This document shows positions 6,736 through 11,676 of a DNA stretch of 11,676 nucleotides, piece after piece (the first letter of the stretch is position 1; the number at the start of each line of letters is the position of its first letter). The notes beneath the pieces were generated by a model. The model was not told the DNA's origin. It did no database searches and was given only the letters and a program-made list of their open reading frames with translations. A program made the position numbers and the translations under genes. The stretch is taken from assembly GCA_036381495.1 (NCBI GenBank), contig DASVCS010000152.1, positions 1-11,676 on the forward strand. The letters are read 5' to 3'. Origin of the DNA: DASVCS01 sp036381495. GTDB lineage: Bacteria; Gemmatimonadota; Gemmatimonadetes; Longimicrobiales; RSA9.

Positions 6736-6996
6736 ATGGCGACGGAAACCCGGAACGCGGCAGCGCCCGTCGAGCTGGACGTACGGCCCGTTCCGCCGAA
6801 GGACCGCTACGACACGATCATGAGCGCGTACAACGCCCTGCCCGTCGGCGGGTGGCTTCACCTCACGGTGGACCACGACCCGACGTGCATGTATTACACG
6901 CTCCAGGCCGAGAGGGGCGACGGTGCGTTCCGCTTCGAGTATGTGGAACGCGGCCCGGAGGTCTGGCGCGTGCGGGTCCAGAAGCGGGCGGATTGA
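6736..6996 (+). CDS. DUF2249 domain protein
   Basis: An 86-residue single-domain protein matching the DUF2249 pattern. It has LDVRPVPPKDRYDTIM (14-29), the central GGWLHLTVDHDPTCMYYTLQ (38-57) with the family's HDP...Y core, and the C-terminal YVERGPEVWRVRVQK (69-83). DUF2249 proteins are small cytoplasmic proteins often encoded near hemerythrin-like, nitric-oxide or denitrification genes in other bacteria. Their biochemical function is not established, and this window has no other such genes. Cys51 after HDPT is a possible ligand residue but not diagnostic. The ATG lies 15 bases after the TIM-barrel stop with GGAG (6724-6727) upstream, so translation in one operon is likely. Confidence 0.9.
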   Translation: MATETRNAAAPVELDVRPVPPKDRYDTIMSAYNALPVGGWLHLTVDHDPTCMYYTLQAERGDGAFRFEYVERGPEVWRVRVQKRAD

Positions 6997-7054
6997 CGGC
7001 GGCGCGCGGTCGCCCGGCGGCACTCGTCCGTGCCTGCACGCGCGCATCCTGCAC

Positions 7055-7423
7055 CTAACCTTCCGGCGCGGCAGCCAGGGTCAGCAGGAAGACGCCGCCC
7101 GACTCCGATCGCACCGCGTGCTCCACACCCGGGCCGAGCGAAAGGAGGTCGCCCGGCTCGAGCCTCCATTCGTCCCCACCTGCGCGGAAGAGGATCTCGC
7201 CGGAGAGGACGTGCACGGTGATGGGCCCGCTGGCATGGTGCGGCGCGATGGATCCGCCGGCGCCGATCGCGATCAGGGTGACCCGGAGCGGCCCCTCCTT
7301 CACCAGCGTGCGCGCGCTGCGCCCGGTCCTCGCGAGCAGTGCTTCGTCGATCAGCTCGGAGAGGTCGCGGCCGAGGCGGTAGCGGAGCGGGTGCCCTCCG
7401 AGCGGCTGATCGATCGTCGGCAT
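7055..7423 (-). CDS. Small single-domain cupin protein
   Basis: A 122-residue protein with a Cupin_2 fold. Motif 1 is GGSIAPHHASGPITVHVLSG (56-75) and motif 2 is GDLLSLGPGVEHAV (91-104), followed by the final strand VFLLTLA. His62, His63 and His102 could hold a metal. The usual motif 1 Glu is replaced by a hydrophobic residue in the GPITV segment; to my knowledge this is normal for this cupin subgroup. Members are mostly uncharacterised small binding proteins or enzymes. Start 7423 is chosen because AGGAGG (7433-7428) lies 4 bases upstream. An alternative ATG at 7438 overlaps the stop of the upstream DHFR-like gene as ATGA. The two genes are probably co-transcribed. Confidence 0.85.
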   Translation of the reverse strand: MPTIDQPLGGHPLRYRLGRDLSELIDEALLARTGRSARTLVKEGPLRVTLIAIGAGGSIAPHHASGPITVHVLSGEILFRAGGDEWRLEPGDLLSLGPGVEHAVRSESGGVFLLTLAAAPEG

Positions 7424-7434
7424 GAGTCCTCCTC

Positions 7435-7791
7435 TCATCTGGCACCACGGCGGGTCAGCTGAGGCAGCTCGCCGCCACCGAAGAGCCAGATGTCCTTGCC
7501 GGCAGACGCGCGCAGGTCCTGAACCAGCTCTCGCACGCCCTCGGCCACGATCGTGACGCCGGGGTGGTCCTGTTGTCGAAGCGTGCGGGAGAACACGAAG
7601 GTCTTCATTCCCGGAGACGCGCCGCCGCCGAAGAGCTCGAAGCTGCGACGCCCCATGAGGACAGTATCATACTGGCCGAGCAGGGCCTGAAAATCGATGT
7701 CCGGGTCCATGACGATCCAATCGTGCTCGTCGTTGGGGCCGGCGATGTAGCCGTCCAGGCTGCATGCGACCTGATACCGGATCCTTCTCAT
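7435..7791 (-). CDS. Dihydrofolate reductase-like / RibD C-terminal domain protein, C-terminally truncated
   Basis: The 118-residue product matches the N-terminal two-thirds of the RibD_C/DHFR-like family (YwjB/YyaP type). Seen are QVACSLDGYIAGPNDEHDWI (7-26), YDTVLMGRRSFE (41-52), KTFVFSRTL (63-71) and GKDIWLFGGGEL (98-109). Family members usually run to about 175-190 residues. Here homology stops at Leu109, and the next nine residues (PQLTRRGAR) are unrelated. The C-terminal strands are absent, because the cupin ribosome site follows immediately. This looks like a 3' deletion with read-through into the cupin leader, so the product is probably inactive. The start is well supported by AGGAGG (7802-7797) 5 bases upstream. 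The NADPH-dependent reductase role is known for the fold only. Confidence 0.85.
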   Translation of the reverse strand: MRRIRYQVACSLDGYIAGPNDEHDWIVMDPDIDFQALLGQYDTVLMGRRSFELFGGGASPGMKTFVFSRTLRQQDHPGVTIVAEGVRELVQDLRASAGKDIWLFGGGELPQLTRRGAR

Positions 7792-7933
7792 CGCGTCCTC
7801 CTGCGCTCGGCCGTCCTCGGGATGTGCGAACGTCCACAGCAGTCGTCATGCAGCCGCGCGGGTCAACGCACGAGCTCCGGCCCGGGGGCCGCCAGCCCCT
7901 CGTTCGCTCGTCTCCCTCCTGCCGCGGAGCATC

Positions 7934-8323
7934 TCATCGTCCCACCAGCGTGACAAGGAGCTCGTCCAGCAGCTCGAACTGCTCGGCCGCTCCGGTCGTG
8001 CCCGTGCTACCGGAAGCGATTGCGTCGTCGAGGGCTTGCTTGGAGGGATAGAGCTCGGTCAGGACCAGCAGCATCTTGCCGTCTTTTTCCTCGAAGGTCA
8101 CCGTGGAAACGGGCCCGTCGGCGCTCTCTTCGTTCGTCCAGACGATGCGGGAGGAGGGCGTCACTTCGAGATATCTGCCGAAGAACGTCATGGGCTGCTC
8201 GAGGTCAGGGTGGCTGAAAACGAAACGGTACGTGCCACCCGTGCGGACGTCGGCCTCGCAGGAAACGAGGGGGATTCCAAACGAGGGCGGCGCCCACCAC
8301 CGCGCGCCGGCTTCACCGCTCAC
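7934..8323 (-). CDS. SRPBCC / AHSA1-type domain protein, 5' end missing or unrecognised
   Basis: From RWWAPPSFG onward the frame matches the AHSA1/CalC-like branch of the SRPBCC ligand-binding fold. Conserved blocks are SCEADVRTGGTYRFVF, FFGRYLEVTPSSRIVWTNEE, VSTVTFEEKDGKMLLVL, ELYPSKQALDDAIASGSTG and the C-terminal EQFELLDELLVTL. The usual first 25-30 residues (beta strand plus F..PRE.VFRAWT-type helix) are not recognisable. The stretch that should encode them (about 8305-8417) has no ATG, GTG or TTG in frame except the GTG at 8323, which is used here and lacks a ribosome site. Longer frames start inside the upstream lipoprotein gene in another frame. The gene is therefore either 5'-truncated or very divergent at its N-terminus. 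Function unknown; family members bind small hydrophobic ligands. Confidence 0.65.
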   Translation of the reverse strand: MSGEAGARWWAPPSFGIPLVSCEADVRTGGTYRFVFSHPDLEQPMTFFGRYLEVTPSSRIVWTNEESADGPVSTVTFEEKDGKMLLVLTELYPSKQALDDAIASGSTGTTGAAEQFELLDELLVTLVGR

Positions 8324-8417
8324 GTTGGACCGCAGGCGAAAAGCGAGGGGCGACTCGCCCGGGCCTCCGACGCACGTGACCCCGCCGGCGTCGCTCGCAG
8401 CTACAAAATTACCGGGC

Positions 8418-8813
8418 CTACTGTTTCTCGACGAGGATGGCTTTGCCCTGGAAGTGCTTGTCGGTGACCGGCATGGCATAGTTGAAACCCGTGCCATGCC
8501 CGGCAACGAGGGTGCCGCTCGTCTCGTCAACGGATTCCAAGAGCACCCCGTTCGCTCCTAGCTTCGCGGCCTGCTTCTTCAACTCCTTGATCGCAGCATC
8601 CACCTTTTGCTGTTGTGTCCATCCAGCATCGGTGGATGCGTATACGAGGCCAATGACCTCATACTCGGCCGGTGGTTCGAGGTAGAGGACCACTTGCTCC
8701 GGCGGGATCGGATCCCTCGGAGTGCCGGTAACGATGGCGGAGCCGGACGCACATGCCGTGATCCCGAACGCCGCGAGTGGAAGGAGCACGAGCGCCGAAC
8801 GATGGAGGTTCAT
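8418..8813 (-). CDS. Uncharacterised lipoprotein with a small alpha/beta domain
   Basis: A 131-residue predicted lipoprotein. A basic start (MNLHR), hydrophobic stretch 7-17 and lipobox I-T-A-C with Cys21 are clear. The mature domain contains PPEQVVLYLEPPAEYEVIGLV (about 37-57), a helix rich in Lys and Ala (VDAAIKELKKQAAKLGANGV, about 71-90) and a C-terminal strand ending AILVEKQ. The order strand-strand-helix with AAKLGANGV resembles the small lipoprotein domains of the RcsF/YbjQ-like type. That is fold-level inference, not recognition of a named family. A Gly-rich loop GTLVAGHGTG may be flexible. GGAGG (8823-8819) sits 5 bases before the ATG. G+C and codon use look lower than in neighbours, hinting at recent acquisition. 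Confidence 0.78.
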   Translation of the reverse strand: MNLHRSALVLLPLAAFGITACASGSAIVTGTPRDPIPPEQVVLYLEPPAEYEVIGLVYASTDAGWTQQQKVDAAIKELKKQAAKLGANGVLLESVDETSGTLVAGHGTGFNYAMPVTDKHFQGKAILVEKQ

Positions 8814-8846
8814 GTCGTCCTCCCGGTTGGGTGAACGCGCGATCTA

Positions 8847-8875
8847 CATCTAGCCTAACTTCTTGTAGGTGGCAA
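8847..8875 (-). promoter_or_regulatory. Candidate sigma-70-type promoter for the lipoprotein gene
   Basis: On the minus strand TTGCCA (8875-8870) and TAGATG (8852-8847) are separated by 17 bases, about 34 bases upstream of the lipoprotein ATG at 8813. The -35 matches TTGACA at 5 of 6 positions; the -10 is a weak match to TATAAT. The stretch is AT-richer than its surroundings. Confidence 0.35.
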
Positions 8876-9229
8876 GGCCACGCACTCCCTGCGAGCCAAG
8901 CTGCACGTTGCGCCACGGCTGCAGTGGTCGCGTGGGCTGCGGGCATGTTGCGGAGGCTATTCGGTGGTAAACATGTGTGGACAAGGACGCTTCGGTGTGA
9001 CAGGCTGCGAGGCCGGTCGGCCCAAACGGGCCGACCCGATGTCCGGGGAGCGGAGGCGACGCAGTGGGGCGATCAACGCCGCAAGCGCCTCCGCCGGCTT
9101 CCCTGGAACGCCCCATGCCACGAACGGACCCCGGCCGGGCGCGATGCCATCCGTACGCCGACCCCGGGCGCGGATCGGCCGGCGCGCCCGGATCACGATT
9201 GCGCCACGAACGTACGACCGGAAACCATC
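8876..9229. other. Gene-free stretch between lipoprotein promoter and CPBP gene
   Basis: About 350 bases with open frames on both strands but no conserved protein sequence in any. The rightward frame of the CPBP gene stays open back to 8777, yet its product here is Arg/Pro-rich without domains. The minus-strand frame across it is antisense to the CPBP gene. The only structure I see is the hairpin at 9015-9036. It may be the scar of a lost gene or simply the promoter region of the CPBP gene. Confidence 0.5.
9015..9036. repeat. Perfect 9-bp hairpin in the gene-free stretch
   Basis: Arms ggtcggccc (9015-9023) and gggccgacc (9028-9036) pair exactly around a 4-base aaac loop. No T-run follows on either strand. 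It has the look of a strong RNA hairpin such as a former terminator or a leader structure, but lies 194 bases before the CPBP start and has no gene end next to it. Confidence 0.45.
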
Positions 9230-9943
9230 GTGACCGCCGATCGCCCTCCGAACGACGACGCCCCCTCCCCGCCGCGCGGCGTCGAAGCACGCGAGCTGGG
9301 CGCGTTCCTGCTCCTGCTGGCGCCGTCGCTGCTGCTGGGCCGGCTCACATCGCCCGCGGTTCAGCCCAGCTTCGCGTTCTTCGCGCTCGCGACGATCCTG
9401 AGCAACACCGCGCTGGTCGCGCTGGTCCTCTACTTCGTGTGGCGGAACGGCGAGCCGTACGGCCGGATCGGCTGGCGGCGGCGCGACCTGCCGAACGAGG
9501 CCGCGGTCGGCCTCGCGCTGGTGATCCCGTTCGTGCTGTTCCAGGGCGTGCTGGCGCTGGTGCTGCGCGCGCTCGGCCTGCTGGACGGCGGGCCCGGCAC
9601 CGCGCCGTTCGCGCCGCCGGCGGGCGGCCCTGAGCTCGCTTTCGGCGTCGTCCTGGTGGCGATCGTCGCGGTCGCAGAAGAGACGGTTTTCCGGGGCTAC
9701 CTGCTGCTGCGGCTGCGCTCGCTCACCGGCAGCACGGCAGCGGCAGTCGTGTTGTCCTCGGTGATCTTCGCGCTCGGCCACGGCTACCAGGGCGCTGCCG
9801 GCACGATCGCCGTCGGCCTCATCGGCGCGCTGCTGGCGGTGATCTACCTGTGGCGCGGCAGCATCGTCGCGCCGGTCGTGCTGCACTTCGTGCAGAACTT
9901 CGGCGGGATCGTGCTCGCGCCGCTGCTCGGCGGGTCAACGTAA
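9230..9943 (+). CDS. CPBP family intramembrane metalloprotease (Rce1/ABI-like)
   Basis: A 237-residue polytopic membrane protein. After a short Pro-rich N-terminus, hydrophobic segments lie at about 23-38, 48-70, 91-116, 136-150, 170-182, 191-207 and 211-231. The three CPBP catalytic motifs are present: EExxxR as Glu150-Glu151...Arg155 in AEETVFRGYLLL, FxxxH as Phe180...His184 in FALGHGYQG, and HxxxN as His219...Asn223 in HFVQN. Family members are glutamate-dependent intramembrane proteases related to eukaryotic Rce1; bacterial members act in bacteriocin self-immunity or protein maturation, but this one's substrate is unknown. The start is GTG at 9230, chosen because homology-like sequence begins there; the ribosome site is weak. 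No bacteriocin-like gene is seen nearby. Confidence 0.92.
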   Translation: MTADRPPNDDAPSPPRGVEARELGAFLLLLAPSLLLGRLTSPAVQPSFAFFALATILSNTALVALVLYFVWRNGEPYGRIGWRRRDLPNEAAVGLALVIPFVLFQGVLALVLRALGLLDGGPGTAPFAPPAGGPELAFGVVLVAIVAVAEETVFRGYLLLRLRSLTGSTAAAVVLSSVIFALGHGYQGAAGTIAVGLIGALLAVIYLWRGSIVAPVVLHFVQNFGGIVLAPLLGGST

Positions 9944-9959
9944 GGCAAGGCCGCGCGAA

Positions 9960-9977
9960 CTCCGCCTGACGGCGGAG
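9960..9977 (+). terminator. Hairpin after the CPBP gene
   Basis: Arms ctccgcc (9960-9966) and ggcggag (9971-9977) form a perfect 7-bp stem with a tgac loop, 17 bases after the CPBP stop. A second dyad, ggcgtgacc (9981-9989) with ggtcacgcc (9998-10006), follows directly. No T-run is present. Both lie within or beside sequence that encodes the M55 remnant, so they may be codon coincidence. Confidence 0.35.
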
Positions 9978-9983
9978 CGGGGC

Positions 9984-10313
9984 GTGACCAAGGTCGCGGT
10001 CACGCCGGCGTCCGCGCGGCTGCGGCACCCCGACGCCGTGCGCGCCGACCTCGCCGCGGCCACGCGCCGCGCGTTCGAACGGCTCGACCGCGCGCGTCCG
10101 TTCGACATCGGCTCGCCCGTCCGGGTCCGGCTACGGCTGTCCGACGTGACCACGCCGCAGATCCTCGAGGCGATCCCGGGCGTGCGGCAGGTCGATGGCT
10201 ACAGGGTCGGGTTCACCGCCGACTCGATGGACCGGGCCTACCGGCTGATCCGCCTGATGTACCGGTTCGCGTCGATCTGGCGGGCGGCGCGGCAATCGCC
10301 CCGACCTTTGTGA
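9984..10313 (+). pseudogene. C-terminal remnant of an M55 family D-aminopeptidase (DppA-like)
   Basis: The 109-residue frame matches the C-terminal part of M55 peptidases. VTKVAVTPASARLRHPDAVR corresponds to the VAVK..LGR...SL.P..A block. It is followed by the helix AATRRAFERLDRARPF, strand VRVRLRLSDV, IPGVRQVDGYRVGFTADSM and a final AYRLIRLMYRFAS helix. Family proteins are about 260-280 residues and hold their zinc ligands and nucleophile in the N-terminal part, none of which is present here. Similar residues may continue upstream in frame to about 9945 (ELRLTAERG), directly after the CPBP stop at 9943. The 5' two-thirds was therefore probably deleted against the CPBP gene. The GTG at 9984 has GGAG 6 bases upstream, but that is likely chance. 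The 3' end overlaps the opposing serine hydrolase frame. Confidence 0.72.
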
Positions 10314-11676
10314 ACAGGATGCCGCGCGCCCGGCCATTGCCGGCCTCGAAGCCGGTGACGTTGCCTCGCTCATCACGGCGGAATACGACCCGGGTCACGG
10401 GCAACGTCCCGGAGAACGTGTCGCGGTCCGTATGCGTCAGCGGGACCGGCCCGAAGCGCCGATGGCGGATGACGAGCCGGCCGTCCTCCACGCTCAGGTC
10501 GTAGTAGGTTTCGAGCTCCTCGCTGAAGTAGCGACCTGCGTAGCTGGCGAGGTCCACTGCCGGGCGTTCTTCCGCGACACGGCGTCCGGGGTGCTCGCCC
10601 CCCTGGTGGAACGTGATCCCCTCGACGGCGCCGTCCGCTGCCGCGTTGAACGTGATCCGCGCCGGCGCGCCGACCACTTCGAACGTCGTCATGGAAACCG
10701 GCCGCAGCGGCAGAGCCGGCTGGCCCGGCAGCTGGACGCGCAACTGACCGCCCTCGAGCTCCACGGTGAGGATCAGGCCGCCGAGCGTCGTCATCTCGTA
10801 CTTGCCCGCATACCGCCGGAGGACCCGGGCGGGCACACTCACACCCGAGGCCGCGGTCGGGCGCTCCTCCGCCGTCATGTACTCGCCGAAGAACGCGTCC
10901 TCGACCACACGGGCAAGGCCGCCCGGCAGGCCCTGGTAGTTGCTGAACACGACGTAGCCCGCGTCCAGGTCCGGGTAGTAGACGAACGTGGAGCTGTGTG
11001 CGACGTCGTTGCCGCCGTGGTGCCAGCGCCGCAGGCCGCGCCGCGTGTCGAGGAACAGCCCCAGGCCGTAGTTCGTCGGCTCCCCGCTCGTCAGCACGCC
11101 CGACGTCGTCAGCTCACGGATCACCTCCGGCCCACCCAGCTCCGCCGTGCGGAAGTTGCGCATCCACTTCGCCATGTCGCCGGGCGTCGTGTAGATGCCG
11201 CCCGCACCCATCGAAGCGTGGAGGTCGCGGACTTCGCGGAAGCCGTCGTCGCCCGGAATGTAGCCGCTCGAACGGCCGGGAATGATCTGGCCGGGGTTCG
11301 TGCGCACCCACGTCTTCGTCATGCCGAGCGGCAGGAACACCTCCTCACGCATCCACTGCGCGAACGGCCGCCCGGTCACTCGCTCGACGACGAGGGCGGC
11401 CAGGCTGAACGCGGAGTTGTTGTAGTTGAACTCGGCGCCCGGCTCGTTCTGGAGCGCCGGCTGCCGCTGGATCACCTCGATCACCTCGTCCGGGGCGATG
11501 TAGTCCCCCTGGAGGATCTGACGCCCGGCGAGGAGCAGCGTGTTGATGAACTCGCGGTAGCCGGTGGTGTGGGACAGCAGGTGACGCAGCGTGATCTTCA
11601 CGCCGAAATCCGGCAGCTCCGGGATGTACTTGCGTACGTCGTCCTCCAGCGACAGCATGCCTCGCGACGCCAGCAG
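10213..11676 (-). CDS. Serine hydrolase, class C beta-lactamase-like (S12-type), partial (5' end beyond right edge)
   Basis: The frame is open to the right edge and gives 487 residues. The first visible residues (LLASRGMLSLEDDVRKYIPE) belong to the helix following the SxxK nucleophile motif, so the nucleophile lies off the window and the ATG at 11658 is internal. Seen in order: the ITLRHLLSHTTGY block, the Tyr-Asn-Asn motif (11416-11424, YxN) and the HHGG motif (11011-11022) in place of KTG. Two beta-rich C-terminal domains of the DUF3471 type follow (YAGKYEMTTLGG..., then YAGRYFSEELETYYDLSVED...). Family members are exported esterases, D-amino-acid peptidases or beta-lactamase relatives; the substrate is unknown. 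The conserved end is near GILFTKV (about 10308). The last roughly 30 residues are an Arg/Ser/Gly-rich tail read from the antisense of the M55 remnant. Confidence 0.93.
   Translation of the reverse strand: MLASRGMLSLEDDVRKYIPELPDFGVKITLRHLLSHTTGYREFINTLLLAGRQILQGDYIAPDEVIEVIQRQPALQNEPGAEFNYNNSAFSLAALVVERVTGRPFAQWMREEVFLPLGMTKTWVRTNPGQIIPGRSSGYIPGDDGFREVRDLHASMGAGGIYTTPGDMAKWMRNFRTAELGGPEVIRELTTSGVLTSGEPTNYGLGLFLDTRRGLRRWHHGGNDVAHSSTFVYYPDLDAGYVVFSNYQGLPGGLARVVEDAFFGEYMTAEERPTAASGVSVPARVLRRYAGKYEMTTLGGLILTVELEGGQLRVQLPGQPALPLRPVSMTTFEVVGAPARITFNAAADGAVEGITFHQGGEHPGRRVAEERPAVDLASYAGRYFSEELETYYDLSVEDGRLVIRHRRFGPVPLTHTDRDTFSGTLPVTRVVFRRDERGNVTGFEAGNGRARGILFTKVGAIAAPPARSTRTGTSGGSAGRPGPSSRR

Noticed and set aside
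8777..9229. N-terminal extension of the CPBP frame
   Set aside because: No membrane segments or conserved sequence; it starts within the lipoprotein gene on the other strand. The GTG at 9230 gives the usual family length.
8957..9886. Minus-strand frame of 309 codons over the CPBP gene
   Set aside because: Antisense to a membrane protease with all three family motifs; its own product is Arg/Gln-rich without domains.
1..11676. Defence island, toxin-antitoxin, phage or transposon
   Set aside because: No integrase, transposase, toxin, CRISPR repeat or tRNA attachment site seen. The CPBP protease alone is not enough to claim a bacteriocin immunity system.

Overview
The window is high-GC DNA, about 70 % G+C by eye, with strong GC codon bias in the real genes. 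The gene content suggests a Gemmatimonadota-like or related soil or sediment bacterium. That content is an ECF-type sigma factor paired with a Ser/Thr kinase, an Ig-like/RCC1 lipoprotein, a small outer-membrane barrel, a DUF1460 amidase-like lipoprotein, and a serine hydrolase with repeated C-terminal domains. The phylum is inferred from gene families only. The signal peptides, lipoproteins and outer-membrane barrel indicate a diderm cell. I see no rRNA, tRNA, CRISPR array, transposase or integrase.

Left block (1-4369): an ECF-type sigma factor and a Hanks-type Ser/Thr kinase, cut by the left edge, read leftward. Divergent from them is a lipoprotein with two Ig-like domains and a seven-blade RCC1 propeller, followed by a small beta-barrel protein. 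This looks like a regulatory pair next to surface proteins, but a functional link is inference. A perfect 9-bp inverted repeat sits between sigma factor and kinase, and a 10-bp stem separates the RCC1 gene from the barrel gene.

Middle block (4370-6996): a hairpin-rich convergent region leads to a leftward DUF1460 lipoprotein. Divergent from it is a short rightward unit: a possible 35-codon small ORF, a xylose-isomerase-like TIM-barrel protein and a DUF2249 protein. The shared upstream region carries a perfect 18-bp CRP/FNR-type dyad, the most suggestive regulatory signal here.

Right-middle block (7055-8813): leftward genes for a lipoprotein, an AHSA1-type SRPBCC protein, a RibD-C/DHFR-like protein and a small cupin. 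The SRPBCC gene lacks a recognisable 5' end and the DHFR-like gene lacks its 3' third, so this stretch looks worn by deletions.

Right block (8814-11676): a 360-base gene-free stretch, then a CPBP intramembrane protease, the C-terminal remnant of an M55 D-aminopeptidase, and a leftward class-C-beta-lactamase-like serine hydrolase that runs off the right edge. The hydrolase frame reads about 100 bases into the M55 remnant on the opposite strand, which suggests a deletion junction.

I found no coherent new multi-gene system. The best leads are the dyad-controlled TIM-barrel/DUF2249 unit, the divergent ECF-kinase/RCC1 locus, and the three truncated genes.
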